Part shown: positions 18,968 to 29,654 of the stretch, one piece after another
How the letters are laid out: every line of letters begins with the position of its first letter
Position numbering within the stretch: position 1 is the stretch's first letter
DNA from: Sva-07 sp963743825
Lineage (GTDB): Bacteria; Actinomycetota; Acidimicrobiia; Acidimicrobiales; Ilumatobacteraceae
DNA length: 64,000 nucleotides
NCBI GenBank assembly: GCA_963743825.1
Contig: CAVURC010000016.1
Location: forward strand, 1-64,000
Direction: 5' to 3'
The notes under the pieces: model-generated
Databases searched by the model: none
Seen by the model: only the letters and a program-made list of their open reading frames with translations
Told to the model about the DNA's origin: nothing
Made by a program: the position numbers and the translations under genes

Positions 18968-18975
<8 letters not shown>
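17917..18975 (-). CDS. hypE: HypE, hydrogenase maturation carbamoyl dehydratase
   Basis: 352 aa. Dehydrates the S-carbamoyl group on its own C-terminal Cys to thiocyanate, the source of the active-site cyanide ligands. It has the GHGGGGKLSSELIE motif, the PurM-like core DSYVVRPLFFAGGCIGDLAVNG, the nucleotide motif MRDPTRGGVTASLCEIA, and ends exactly in PRIC, the functional terminus. It overlaps the end of hypD by 8 nt. Confidence 0.96.
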
Positions 18976-20056
<1,081 letters not shown>

Positions 20057-20060
<4 letters not shown>

Positions 20061-20299
20061 GAGAGCTCCTCGTCGAGGATTCCGAGTTCCCTGAACATCT
20101 GCAGCGTCTCGACCGCCGACGCCTCGTCGACCTTGGAGATCGCGAAGCCGACGTGGACGATCGCGTAGTCGCCGAGCTCGGCGTCGGGGAGATAGGCGAG
20201 GCAGATCTCCTTGCGGATGCCGTCGAAGTCGACCGTCGCCATGCGCGTCCCCTGCTCCTCCCAGACGTCGACGATCTTCCCGGGAACGGCGAGACACAT
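20057..20299 (-). CDS. hypC: HypC/HupF chaperone
   Basis: 80 aa. It begins MCLAVPGKI, the family signature in which Cys2 binds the Fe(CN)2CO unit and the immature large subunit. It lies 1 nt after hypF and overlaps hypD by GTGA, so the three maturation proteins are translationally coupled. Confidence 0.96.
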
Positions 20300-20300
20300 G

Positions 20301-22593
20301 TCAGTTCTCCTTGCCGGCGCAGTGGGTGCCGGTCCGGTGTGCGGCGACGAACGCCTGGCCGAGGGCGAGGCCCCCGTCGTTCGGTGGGACGAGGTGGTGG
20401 GTCAGCGGCACGAAGCCTGCCTCACGGAGCGCATCGACGCACATCGTGACGAGCAGCGCGTTCTGGAACACCCCGCCCGAGAGTGCAACGGTTGTCCCGC
20501 ATCCGGATGTTCGCGCGGCGACGGCAACGACGACGTCGCGGACCGCGGCGTGGAAGCGGCGGGCGATGTGCGCCGACCGGAACCTCGCCGCGCAGGTCGT
20601 CGACGATGGCGCGGATGACCGGGGTCTGATCGATGATCGGGCCGTCGAGCGCGAACCGGTACGCCTCACGGTCGGCGGATCCGGCCGCGGCCATCTCCAG
20701 CTGGATCGCGGCCTGCGCCTCGTAGCTGATGTGATGGCGGAGCCCGAGCAACGACGCGACGGCGTCGAACAGCCGTCCCATGCTCGTCGTCGGCACGCAG
20801 GCGACTCCCCGCTCGAGTTGACGGTCGAGCAGTTCGAGTTCCGCCCGCTGCAGCGCCCGAACGGGTGCGAGGTCGTCGGTCCACTCGACGCCGGCGTGGC
20901 GCAGGTGGGTCAGCGCCACGCGGCAGGGGTTGCGGATCGCAGCGTCGCCGCCGGGGAGGTCGACCGGCGCGAGGTGGGCGACGCGCTCGTACCCGTCGGC
21001 GTCGGCGACGAGTACCTCGCCACCCCAGATGGTGCCGTCGTCGCCGTAGCCGGTGCCGTCGAACGCGAACCCGATGACAGGTTGGTGCGGGTCGCACTCG
21101 TGCTCGGCCATCACGGCCGCGATGTGGGCGTGGTGGTGCTGGACCTCGACGATCCGATCGGGGTGGCGGATGCGCGCCCACCTGGAGGTCGCGTAGCCGG
21201 GGTGGGCATCGACGGCGACGATCTCGGGTGTGATCGAGTGGATCCGTTCGAACTGCGTGACGAGGCGCTCGAACGCGTCGAGCGTCTCGAGGTTCTCCAT
21301 GTCGCCGAGGTGCTGGCTCATGAAGGCGCGCTCGGTCGACGCGAGACAGAACGTGTTCTTGAGTTCTCCACCGACGGCCAGCACCGAGCGGCGGCCGCGG
21401 CCGACCGGCACGGGCAGCGGTGCGAAGCCGCGGGCGCGACGGATCGGGAGCAGGACGTCGCCGGCGACGCGGACGACCGAGTCGTCGCACGGCACGTGGA
21501 TCTCGCGGTCGTTCATGAGGAAACCGTCGCAGAGACCGGACAGCCGCTGGACCGCGTCGTCGTCGAGGTACGCGAGCGGCTCGCCGGCGAGGTTGCCGCT
21601 CGTCATCACGAGCGCGGGAGCGCCGATGCGGAACAGCAGGTGCTGCACCGGAGTCGACGGGAGCATGACTCCGAGCATCGGATTGCCGGGAGCGACAAGA
21701 GCCGAGACCGATGCGTCGGCCCGGGCGCGGAGCAACACGATCGGCCGGGCCGGTGCGAGCAACTGGGTGGCTTCGGCGTCACTCACCTCGGCGAGGCGGC
21801 GGGCGTCGTCGAGGTCCGCGACCATGACGGCAAACGGCTTGTCGGGACGGTGCTTGCGCTGGCGTAGGCGCTCGACTGCACCGTCGTCGGTCGCGTCGCA
21901 GGCGAGGTGGTAGCCGCCGAGGCCCTTGACGGCGACTGTCCCACCGGCTCGGATCGTCGCCAGCGCCGCCGCGAGCGAGTCGTCGTCGAAGGTCGCTGCC
22001 CCGTCGCCGTGCGCGCTGCGGTAGTGCAGCACCGGCCCGCAGTCGTGACAGCAGATCGGCTGGGCGTGGTAGCGGCGGTCGGTCGGATCGTCGTACTCGG
22101 CCGCGCAGACGTCGCACATGTCGAACGCCGCCATCGTGGTGTTCGGCCGGTCGTACGGGAGGTCGCGGATGATCGTGAAGCGCGGCCCGCAGTTCGTGCA
22201 GGTGATGAAGGCGTGGCCGAACCGCCGGTCGCCCGGGTCGTTCATCTCGGTGACGCAGTCGTCGCAGACCGCCGTGTCGGGGGCGATCAGGGTTCGAGCG
22301 CCGGCCACGCAGCGACTCTCGACGATCCGGAACCCTCGTTCGTCGGTCGCGCCAGACGCCGTTCGCGTCACCGACTCGACCGTTGCGAGTGGCGGTGCCT
22401 CCGCAACGAGACGCCGGGCGAACTCGTCGATGCGCTCCCTCGGTCCCGTCACCTCGATGAACACGCGGGTCGAGTCGTTGCCCACGAACCCGTCGAGGCC
22501 GGACTCGGTCGCCAGACGATGCACGAACGGTCGGAACCCGACGCCCTGCACGACACCCGTCACCTCGATCCGTTCACCCTCGATTCGGGCCAT
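20301..22593 (-). CDS. hypF: HypF carbamoyltransferase (one apparent frameshift)
   Basis: About 763 aa. Uses carbamoyl phosphate and ATP to carbamoylate HypE. Domains in order: acylphosphatase (VTGVVQGVGFRPFVHRLA), two zinc fingers (CDDCVTEMNDP...CTNCGPRF and CDVCAAEYDDP...CCHDCGP), the YrdC-like domain (VAVKGLGGYHLACDA) and the Kae1-like C-terminal domain (VALSGGVFQNALL). A +1 shift at about 20579-20586 splits the C-terminal ~90 residues into another frame. The ATG at 22593 is preferred over 22599 because GGAG lies 7 nt before it. It is the first gene of the ten-gene operon. hypA and hypB are not present. Confidence 0.92.
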
Positions 22594-22695
22594 CCCCATG
22601 CTCCGATTGTTGCCCAACCCGTCACACGGCGCCCGATCAGAATGTACGACAGCGGTCAGACTTCGGTGGTCAGACCCCAATCGTGACAGCGTTCG

Positions 22696-22701
22696 TAGGC
22701 T
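22696..22701 (+). promoter_or_regulatory. TANNNT box before selO
   Basis: TAGGCT ends 7 nt before the GTG at 22709. The 22594-22708 spacer also serves the divergent hypF operon and holds a degraded copy of the GTCAGAC repeat around 22650-22690. Confidence 0.4.
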
Positions 22702-22708
22702 TGCGCTC

Positions 22709-24197
22709 GTGACTGTCGCCGCCGGCCCTCGCTTCGACCTCGACGACTCGTTCGCTCGTGAACTGGTCGGTCTCCACGAGCCGTGGGAGCCGGTGCCGGT
22801 CGCCGATCCGTCGCTGCTCGTGCTGAACGAGGCGCTCGCAGTCGAGCTCGGTCTCGACGTCGATGCGCTGCGATCGCCGGGCGGGGTCGCTGTCCTCGCC
22901 GGAAACGCCGTGCCGGAGGGAGTCACCACCGTCGCCCAGGCCTATGCCGGCCACCAGTTCGGCGGGTACTCACCGCGGCTCGGCGATGGACGGGCACTGC
23001 TGCTCGGCGAGTTCGTCGACGACGACGGCGCACGACGCGACCTGCACCTCAAGGGGTCGGGCCGTACCCCGTTCGCCCGCGGCGGCGATGGCCGGGCCGC
23101 CGTGGGGCCGATGCTGCGCGAGTACCTGATCAGCGAGGCGATGCATGCGCTCGGCATCCCGACCACCCGTTCGCTCGCTGTCGTGGCGACCGGCGAGTCG
23201 ATCGTCCGCGAGGTCGATGGCCGACACGCCCATGTGCCCGGTGCCGTGCTCGCCCGGGTGGCGGCGAGCCATCTGCGTGTCGGCACGTTCCAGTACGCGT
23301 CGGCAACGGGCGACGTCGATCTGCTGCGATCACTCGCCGGCCATGCGATCGCCCGACACGTTCCGGAAGCTGCCGACGCCGAAGTCCCGTCGCTGGCGTT
23401 GTACGAGTTCGTCGTCGGCGCACAGGCGTCGCTCGTTGCGAAGTGGATGGCGGTCGGGTTCATCCACGGTGTGATGAACACCGACAACACGACGATCTCC
23501 GGTGAGACGATCGACTACGGGCCGTGCGCGTTCATGGACGTGTACGACCCGGCGACGGTCTTCAGCTCGATCGATCACGGCGGCCGGTACGCGTACGGCA
23601 ATCAGCCGGCGATCGTGACGTGGAACCTCGCCCGCCTCGCGGAGGCGATGCTCCCGCTGTTCGACGACGACACCGACCGGGCGATCGAGTTGGCCAACGG
23701 CGTGCTCGAAACCTTTCCCGATCGGTTCCGGCAGGCGTGGAGCGCGGAGATGCACACGAAGCTCGGGCTGGCCGCTGATGCACCCGACGGTGACGCGCTC
23801 ATCGCCGACCTGTTGTCGCTGATGGCTGAGCAGCGCGTGGACTACACGTCGTGCCTGCGATCGCTGTCGTCGATGGTGCGGGGCGATGCTGCGCTCACGC
23901 GAGTGCTGTTCACCGATCCCAGTGCGTTCGACGTCTGGAGCCAGCGCTGGCTCGATCTGCTCGGCGTCGACCGAGTCGCGATCGCCGACCGAATGGACCG
24001 GGCGAACCCGATCTACATCCCGAGGAACCACCTCGTCGAGGAAGCGCTGGCCGCCGCAACCGACGGCGAACCAGCAATCATTCGAGCAGCTCCTCGAAGT
24101 GGTCACGAACCCGTTCGAGCAGCGCCCCGGCCGTGAGCGCTACGAGTCCGGCGCGCCCGCGGACGCGGCACCCCACCGCACGTTCTGCGGCACCTGA
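22709..24197 (+). CDS. selO: SelO-type protein adenylyltransferase (one apparent frameshift)
   Basis: About 495 aa. Pseudokinase-fold enzyme that AMPylates proteins under redox stress. Diagnostic stretches: AYAGHQFGGYSPRLGDGRA, KGSGRTPFARGGDGRAAVGP, HGVMNTDNTTISGETIDYGP and the terminal RYESGAPADAAPHRTFCGT. A +1 shift at 24068 (G in GGCGAACC) separates the last 45 codons. The GTG at 22709 is supported by the TANNNT box. The Cys third from the end is the position occupied by selenocysteine in eukaryotic SELENOO; here it is TGC. Divergent from hypF, convergent with a cNMP gene. Confidence 0.88.
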
Positions 24198-24229
24198 AAC
24201 GCTGTCAGACCGTCGACCCGGATCAGGTG
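24191..24229. terminator. convergent-gene palindrome spanning two stop codons
   Basis: CACCTGA at 24191-24197 and TCAGGTG at 24223-24229 are inverted arms that contain the selO stop and the stop of the opposing cNMP gene. The 25-nt interior has one GTCAGAC core. Likely a weak two-way terminator. Confidence 0.4.
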
Positions 24230-24591
24230 TTGAGGTTGAGTTCGCGGATCAAACTCGACAGCGAGCGCATCACGTCGATCGCGAACGTCGGCGTCTCGTG
24301 GACGAGGAAGAGGAACTCGTGGTTATTGATCACTGCGATCTCCGATGCTTCGACGGCAACCGCCGTGAGCGTTCGAGGACTGGCGTCGATGATGGCCAGC
24401 TCGCCGAACGTTCCGTCCGGTCCGACCCGCAGGACGACTCGGTCCCCACGGCGGAGTTCGACGAGCCCGGAGATCACGCCGTACATCTCGTCGCCGACAT
24501 CACCCTCGCTGAACAGCACGTCGCCCGGGCTCAGCGTGAGCGTCTTGCGGGCGCTTCTGAAGACACCTTTGATCGTCACGGCAGCGATCAT
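24223..24591 (-). CDS. small cyclic nucleotide-binding-domain protein
   Basis: 122 aa, a single CNMP-binding domain with the usual flow: LTLSPGDVLFSEGDVGDEMY, then VISGLVELRRGDRVV, then the cassette-like GTFGELAIIDASPRTLTAVA, and a C-terminal helix. There is no DNA-binding domain. I chose the ATG at 24591, 5 nt after a GAGG; the frame stays open to 24681. Probably a regulator or a partner domain. Nothing ties it clearly to its neighbours selO and the formylglycine-generating enzyme. Confidence 0.65.
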   Translation of the reverse strand: MIAAVTIKGVFRSARKTLTLSPGDVLFSEGDVGDEMYGVISGLVELRRGDRVVLRVGPDGTFGELAIIDASPRTLTAVAVEASEIAVINNHEFLFLVHETPTFAIDVMRSLSSLIRELNLNT

Positions 24592-24708
24592 GGCAGCCTC
24601 ATCATCTGCGACGGGCAGCATCGTCCAGAGTTCATGCTCAATACACCGCGAGTTCACCCGGTGTTCGGTTCCGTCGATCAATCCGGTCGCGCATCAGAAC
24701 CGGGCGTT

Positions 24709-25570
24709 TCAGTTTGCGACGCGGAAGCCGATGTTGCCGGTGGCGCTGTCGGGGGTGTTGGCGCTGCGGGCGCCGACGCGGTAGCGGGTGCAGTACGAGT
24801 CGTGGCAGAGGTACGAGCCGCCGCGCATCACCCGGTGCGTGCCGCCGGGTGGGCCGGCCGGATTCACCCGCGGCGACTTCTTCTCGCTGTCGCGGTAGGT
24901 AGCGGGCGAGAACCAGTCGGCGCACCACTCCCACACGTTGCCGGTCATCTCGTACAGCCCGTGCCCGTTGGGTGGGAACGACCGCACCGGCGCGGTCCCG
25001 GCGAACCCGTCGGCCGCGGTGTTCTCCGCCGGGAACGTCCCCTGGAACACGTTCATCAGGTGCTCGCCGCCCGGTTCGAGGTCGTCGCCCCACGGGAACC
25101 GCTTGCGATCGAGACCGCCACGGGCGGCGTACTCCCATTCGGCCTCGGTCGGCAGACGGGTGCCGCTCCATCGGCAGTACGCCATCGCGTCGTCCCACGT
25201 GACATGGATGACGGGATGGTCGAGCACGTCCTCGAAGGTGGTGTGCGGGTCCGGCCGGGTGCCGCCAGTCGGCGCCCTCCACCTGCCGCCACCACGGTGC
25301 CGCAGCGACGGCACGGGTGGGTGGGAAGTCGTCGGGCAGCAGGCCACCGAACACGAACGACCACTGGTCGGTCTCGGCCAGGGTGACGTACCCGGTGGCG
25401 TCGCAGAATGCAGCGAACTCGGCGTTGGTGACCGTCGTCGGAGCGATCGAGAACGCCGAGACGCTGACTTCGTGGACCGGTCCTTCGCCGTCGTCGGCAT
25501 ACCCGTCCCCCGCCGGCGCTCCCATCCAGAACGTGCCGCCGCCGAGCTCGAGGAGTTCGACCTCGACCAT
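24709..25570 (-). CDS. formylglycine-generating (sulfatase-modifying) enzyme (one apparent frameshift)
   Basis: About 287 aa. Converts the Cys of CxPxR sulfatase motifs to formylglycine. N-terminal GGGTFWMGAPAGDGYADDGE, then HVTWDDAMAYCRWSGTRLPT, AEWEYAARGGLD, TGNVWEWCADWF, and the catalytic region YLCHDSYCTRYRVGARS with both active-site Cys residues, so it should be an active FGE and not just a family member. The frame shifts +1 at about 25262 (ADWRHP joining RPDPHTTFEDV). Two Cys-type sulfatases at 43 and 48 kb are natural clients. Confidence 0.88.
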
Positions 25571-25710
25571 CGACGCGCCGCCAGCGGACACGTCGCCATC
25601 GGGCGGGTCGGTCCGCGAGCGGACGGTCGATCGTTCGACGGGGAGCAACACGCACTCATCGATGCCAGCTTGACACGTCGGGGATCGCGAACCCATGGGA
25701 GGCTCGGACC

Positions 25711-26500
25711 ATGACTGCGACCAACGAACCGCCCGCTTCGACGGCGACGGGCGTGACACCGGAACGGCTCGCCAACCTGCGCAGCTGGAACCTCGGGCTC
25801 ACTGCACTCCACGCCATCCAGGCGGTGCTGATCCTGGTGCTGTCGGGCGACTTCGTGATCCAGGTGGTCTCGACGTTCCCCGAAGGCCCGCCCGGCACGC
25901 GGGTGCCGACGGCCGAGCCGCTGTTCGACGTGCGCATCGGGTGCGCCATCGCGGCTGTTCCTGGCGCTTGCTGCGATCGACCATCTCGTGACGGCGACCG
26001 TGGCGAGAGGCACCTACGAAAGCGATCTGCGCAGGGGCATCAACCGGTTCCGCTGGGTGGAGTACTCGGTCAGCGCCACGATCATGGTGTTGCTGATCGG
26101 CTTCTACAGCGGCATCACCAACATCACGTCGGTGATCGCGGTCGCCGGGGCGAACGTGGCGATGATCCTGTTCGGCTGGCTCCAGGAACGCATGAATCCG
26201 CCGGGGCGATCCACCACCACGATGATGCCGTTCTGGTTCGGCACGATCGCCGGCATCGCCCCGTGGATCGCGATCGCCGTGCAGATCATCGGCTCCGAGA
26301 CCGTGCCCGGCTTCGTGTACGGCATCGTGATCGTGCAGTTCGTGCTGTTCTTCAGCTTCGGCGCGAACCAGTGGCTGCAGTACCGGGGCATCGGTCGGTG
26401 GACCGACTACATCTACGGCGAGAAGGCCTACCTCGTCCTCAGCCTGGCGGCGAAGTCACTCCTCGCCTGGCAGATCTACTTCCCCAGCCTGGATTCCTGA
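25711..26500 (+). CDS. heliorhodopsin (one apparent frameshift)
   Basis: About 262 aa, seven-helix retinal protein of the heliorhodopsin family, whose N-terminus faces the cytosol. Family marks: RSWNLGLTALHAIQAVLILV in helix 1, the proposed counterion Glu in FRWVEYSVSATIMVL (helix 3), ANVAMILFGWLQERMNPPGR, and the Schiff-base Lys in AYLVLSLAAKSLLAWQIY (helix 7). A +1 shift at about 25956 breaks helix 2; dropping one base gives AIAAFLALAAIDHLVTATV. The start has GGGAGG about 10 nt upstream. The 3' end overlaps the opposing small membrane-protein gene by 25 nt. Function in actinobacteria is not settled; a light-sensing or transport-linked role is proposed. Confidence 0.93.
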
Positions 26501-26751
26501 GGGAGCCAGGCCGGGTTCGCCACATCGTGCCGCTGAGGTCGGCGGAGGTGATGCAGCGTGAGGTGACCGGCGATCCAGACCGATGCGATGAACGGGCCGT
26601 ACACCACGAGGGTCGATTCCGCCTGCTCACTCTCGGTGCCGAGCATCATGACGGCGTGAGGCACCAGGAAGGGCACGAGCACGAGCGCCGCCCACCACGC
26701 GTGCGCACGCCAGGTGACCCAAGGATGGGACGGGAGTTGATCGGACGCCAT
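26476..26751 (-). CDS. small two-helix membrane protein, convergent with heliorhodopsin
   Basis: 91 aa, not recognised. Two predicted membrane segments, HAWWAALVLVPFLVPHAVMM and TLVVYGPFIASVWIAGHLTL, with a His/Arg-rich cytosolic tail (HHLRRPQRHD). The ATG at 26751 gives MASDQLPSHPWVTWRAHAWW. It shares 25 nt of its 3' end with the heliorhodopsin gene on the other strand, so expression of one could affect the other. Confidence 0.55.
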   Translation of the reverse strand: MASDQLPSHPWVTWRAHAWWAALVLVPFLVPHAVMMLGTESEQAESTLVVYGPFIASVWIAGHLTLHHLRRPQRHDVANPAWLPQESRLGK

Positions 26752-26795
26752 GCGCGTCCATCGGCAGATTCCGTTCAACCTTGAGCCCATCCACC

Positions 26796-26850
26796 CGGTT
26801 TGCGTTGCAGTTCCGTTGAGCCGTCCCAACCGAAGCTGCAACGCAAACCG
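26796..26850. repeat. TTTGCGT...ACGCAAA palindrome, copy 1
   Basis: A 55-nt palindrome with outer arms CGGTTTGCGTTGCAG and CTGCAACGCAAACCG and an inner GTTGAG...CCCAAC part. It lies upstream of the PIG-L gene, just before its TANNNT box. Confidence 0.75.
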
Positions 26851-26873
26851 AGAGGGTGGCGGCGGGTGGCGGG

Positions 26874-26879
26874 TACGGT
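26874..26879 (+). promoter_or_regulatory. TANNNT box before the PIG-L gene
   Basis: TACGGT ends 7 nt before the ATG at 26887 and supports that start over the in-frame codons further upstream. Confidence 0.35.
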
Positions 26880-26886
26880 CGGCGGG

Positions 26887-27600
26887 ATGGGGATCCTCGA
26901 CGCACGTCGGGTGCTGGCGGTGCAGCCGCACTACGACGACAACGACATCGGGTGCGCCGGCACACTGACGCTGCTCGCCCGAGCCGGCGCTGAGGTCTGC
27001 TACGTGACGGTGACCGACGACCTGGCCGGCGTGCTCGACCCCGACCTGGCCGACGATGTCGCCAGGCACCAGCTCTTCGACGAAGCGAGGGAGGCGGGGA
27101 CGATCGTCGGTGTGAGCCGATTCGTCGACCTCGACTGGCCCGACGCTGCCGGGCTCGACCGTGTGGCACTGCGTGATCAGATCATCGACCTGATCCGCGA
27201 ATTTCGCCCCGACCTGGTGTTGACGATCGATCCCGCGCTCCCCGATGAGGCCCACCAGGATCACCTGATCACTGCCGCTGCGGTGAGCGAGGCGGTGCTG
27301 TTGAGCGGCCTCCCGCGGGTGCGCCGAGAGTCGGGAGATCGCGCGTTCGGCGTGGCGAAGATCGCCTACTACTACACCGTCGAGCCCAACGACATCGTCG
27401 ACACCTCACAGGTGCAGACCGAACGACACGCTGCGCTCGACTGCTATCGGGCGCAGTTCACCGCCGCCGATCTCGTGGGATTGCACGCCGCGCTGGATCG
27501 CTACGAGCGTGCCAACGCGACTGACGCAGCAACCCACGCCGAGGTGTTCCGGGTGGTACCGACGTCGGCCCTCCACGTCGGCATCGCCCGACGCCACTGA
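26887..27600 (+). CDS. PIG-L/LmbE-family deacetylase
   Basis: 237-aa zinc-dependent N-acetyl-sugar or N-acyl hydrolase. Zinc motif VQPHYDDNDIGCAGTLT (PHxDD) near residue 14 and the second His in DEAHQDHLITAA. Actinobacterial relatives deacetylate GlcNAc-inositol or mycothiol conjugates, but the exact substrate cannot be read from the sequence. The frame is open upstream to 26800 through the palindromic repeat; the TANNNT spacing favours 26887. Confidence 0.82.
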   Translation: MGILDARRVLAVQPHYDDNDIGCAGTLTLLARAGAEVCYVTVTDDLAGVLDPDLADDVARHQLFDEAREAGTIVGVSRFVDLDWPDAAGLDRVALRDQIIDLIREFRPDLVLTIDPALPDEAHQDHLITAAAVSEAVLLSGLPRVRRESGDRAFGVAKIAYYYTVEPNDIVDTSQVQTERHAALDCYRAQFTAADLVGLHAALDRYERANATDAATHAEVFRVVPTSALHVGIARRH

Positions 27601-27617
27601 CCACTTCACTTCTCTCC

Positions 27618-27672
27618 CTGTTTGCGTGACAGTTCTGTTGGCCCGTCCCAACCGAAGTGCAACGCAAACCGG
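27618..27672. repeat. TTTGCGT...ACGCAAA palindrome, copy 2
   Basis: About 55 nt, arms CTGTTTGCGTGACAG and GTGCAACGCAAACCGG, with an inner GTTGG...CCCAAC. It sits between the PIG-L stop and the amidase promoter. The left arm has GTGAC and the right arm has TGCAAC, so this copy is partly decayed. Confidence 0.75.
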
Positions 27673-27688
27673 AGTTGAGGTGGGTGCG

Positions 27689-27694
27689 TACCAT
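27689..27694 (+). promoter_or_regulatory. TANNNT box before the amidase gene
   Basis: TACCAT ends 6 nt before the ATG at 27701. Confidence 0.4.
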
Positions 27695-27700
27695 GGCTGG

Positions 27701-29095
27701 ATGGACGTTCGGATGACGGCGGGGCGGATACGAAGCGGGGACGTGTCGGCGCGGGAGGTCGTCCAGGAGTCACTCGACCGGATCGCGGCGACACAGGACG
27801 CACTGAACGCGTTCGTGTACGTCGACGCCGAGGGTGCGCTCGCCGCGGCCGACGATGTCGATCGTGCCCGGCTCGCAGGCGAACCACTCGGCCCGCTCGC
27901 CGGGGTGCCGTTCGGCGTGAAGGACCTCGAGGACTGCGCTGGAATGCCCACCACTCGCGGGTCACGCTGGTACGCCGACGCTCCACCCGCCGACCGCGAC
28001 GACATCCACGTCGCCCGCTTCCGCGCCGCCGGAGCGATCCCCATCGGCAAGACCGCAACCCCCGAGTTCGGCGCATTCGGCTACACCGCCAGCCCTCTCC
28101 ACGGAGTGACCCGCAACCCCTGGAACACCGAACGCACGCCGGGCGGATCGAGCGGTGGAACTGCGGCGTCCGTCGCGGCCGGCACGATCCCGTTCGGAAC
28201 GGCGAGCGACGGCGGCGGATCGATCCGCGGGCCTGCCGCCTCGTGCGGCCTCCCGGGCCTCAAGCCCACCTACGGTCGAATCCCCACGTTCGGTGTCACC
28301 CGCCACGCGCAGAACGCCGTCAACTTCGCGCTCGCCACCACCATCGCCGACACCGCGTTGCTCTTCGACCTCGCCGTCGGCCCCGACATGCGCGACCGCA
28401 CGTCGGTCCCTGCGCCGGGCATCAGCTACGCCGCAGCGATCGACGACCTCGACGTCGCAGGACTGCGCGCCGCTTGGTCGGCCGACCTCGGCTTCGTCAC
28501 GATGGACCCCGAGGTCGAGTCGATCACCCACCGCGCGAGCGACACGCTGATCGACGCAGCCGGCATGGTCGACACCGGTGTCGACGTACGGATCGACGAC
28601 TTCATCCGCATCTATGCGTTCATGGAGTCGGCCGACCAGTTCGTCGACGTGCCCGCCGACTGGGAGGATCGACTCGACGAACTCGACCCGTTGGTCGTCG
28701 GCGGTTGGCGACGCAACAAGGACGTGACACTGCCGCAGTTCGCGAAGGTCGAGGCGGCACGCCAGGGCCTCGAGATGCAGGTGGCCGCACTGTTCGACGA
28801 CATCGACGTGCTGATCACGCCGACCAATCCGTGCCCACCATTCGCCGCGGAGGGCCCGATGCCGACGACGATCGGCGGCCAGCGGTGTCATGGCGGCACG
28901 GCCGCGTTGCTCACGATGTTCGCCAACGTCGCCAACCTTCCGGCGATCACCGTGCCGGCCGGCCTCACCGCGGACGGCCTGCCGATCGGGTTGATGATCA
29001 CCGCGCGACGCCACCGCGAAGACATCTGCCTGCGCCTCGCGCGCATCTTCGAGCAAGCCGCCCCCTGGCCACTCCACGCGCCCGGCTTCGCCTGA
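27701..29095 (+). CDS. amidase-signature hydrolase
   Basis: 464-aa amidase of the AS family. The Ser-cisSer-Lys triad is visible: Lys in GVPFGVKDLEDC, cis-Ser in GGSSGGTAASVAAG, and the nucleophile Ser in ASDGGGSIRGPAASCGL. C-terminal parts TPTNPCPPFAAEGP and NLPAITVPAGLTADGLP are standard. It hydrolyses a carboxamide or acts like GatA; as no gatB or gatC is nearby, a catabolic amidase is more likely. The start is set by a TANNNT box. Confidence 0.88.
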   Translation: MDVRMTAGRIRSGDVSAREVVQESLDRIAATQDALNAFVYVDAEGALAAADDVDRARLAGEPLGPLAGVPFGVKDLEDCAGMPTTRGSRWYADAPPADRDDIHVARFRAAGAIPIGKTATPEFGAFGYTASPLHGVTRNPWNTERTPGGSSGGTAASVAAGTIPFGTASDGGGSIRGPAASCGLPGLKPTYGRIPTFGVTRHAQNAVNFALATTIADTALLFDLAVGPDMRDRTSVPAPGISYAAAIDDLDVAGLRAAWSADLGFVTMDPEVESITHRASDTLIDAAGMVDTGVDVRIDDFIRIYAFMESADQFVDVPADWEDRLDELDPLVVGGWRRNKDVTLPQFAKVEAARQGLEMQVAALFDDIDVLITPTNPCPPFAAEGPMPTTIGGQRCHGGTAALLTMFANVANLPAITVPAGLTADGLPIGLMITARRHREDICLRLARIFEQAAPWPLHAPGFA

Positions 29096-29119
29096 CGTCG
29101 ATCATCCATCGCCCGCCGG

Positions 29120-29581
29120 TCAGTGCATCGGCCAGCCGGGCACGAAACGAGGTGTGTGCGATGCGTACTCGGCGTAGTCCGGGTAGCGCTCACGGAGCTG
29201 CACCTCCTCCCAACGGGCCTTTCGATCGAAGAACACGACGGTCACCACCGCCACCGCCAGCGTGACGACACTCCCCGACCGCAGCGTCAATCCAGCGACG
29301 ATCAACAGCACGCCGGTGTAGATCGGATGCCGCACGTAGCGGTAGAGCCCACCGGTGATCAGCTGGCCGCGAGCATTCGGAACAGGCGTTGCGGTCAGCC
29401 CGCGCCCGAGGCGGAGCGAGGCCATGATCATCAGGACGAATCCCGCGATCACCAGGACCTGGCCGGCTGTCCTGACCCACGGCGGCGTCGGCCAGTCATC
29501 CCTCCCCGGCAGCAGCACGAGGGCGACGAGCAACACGACCTGCCCGGCCACGAACGCCCACCCCACCGTCCGGCGATCCAC
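29120..29581 (-). CDS. isoprenylcysteine carboxyl methyltransferase-family membrane protein
   Basis: 153 aa, about four membrane helices, with the ICMT/PEMT signature GLYRYVRHPIYTGVLL and the C-terminal WEEVQLRERYPDYAEYASHT, which bind SAM and the head group. Bacterial members methylate unknown lipids or thiols. I use the GTG at 29581 because TACGAT lies 7 nt upstream; the frame stays open to 29629. Confidence 0.78.
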   Translation of the reverse strand: MDRRTVGWAFVAGQVVLLVALVLLPGRDDWPTPPWVRTAGQVLVIAGFVLMIMASLRLGRGLTATPVPNARGQLITGGLYRYVRHPIYTGVLLIVAGLTLRSGSVVTLAVAVVTVVFFDRKARWEEVQLRERYPDYAEYASHTPRFVPGWPMH

Positions 29582-29588
29582 GTCACCG

Positions 29589-29594
29589 ATCGTA
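29589..29594 (-). promoter_or_regulatory. TANNNT box, minus strand
   Basis: TACGAT on the minus strand, 7 nt before the GTG at 29581. Confidence 0.35.
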
Positions 29595-29612
29595 GGGTCC
29601 CCCGACCCTCGT

Positions 29613-29654
29613 GCGATGAGCGACACCACCGGTCTGTGGGCCTTCGCTCATCGC
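29613..29654. terminator. hairpin with GCGATGAGCGA arms
   Basis: Perfect 11-nt arms GCGATGAGCGA (29613-29623) and TCGCTCATCGC (29644-29654). It overlaps the stop of the BadF-type kinase and precedes the methyltransferase promoter on the same strand. It is likely the terminator of the sugar-utilisation pair. Similar arms recur at 32338, 33171 and 41076. Confidence 0.55.

Noticed and set aside
24195..24197. SelO as a further selenoprotein
   Set aside because: The Cys at the eukaryotic Sec position is encoded by TGC, and the TGA is the normal stop three codons later.
26476..27264. Long minus frame through the PIG-L gene
   Set aside because: Only the part up to 26751 has membrane-protein character; the rest is antisense to a well-supported deacetylase.
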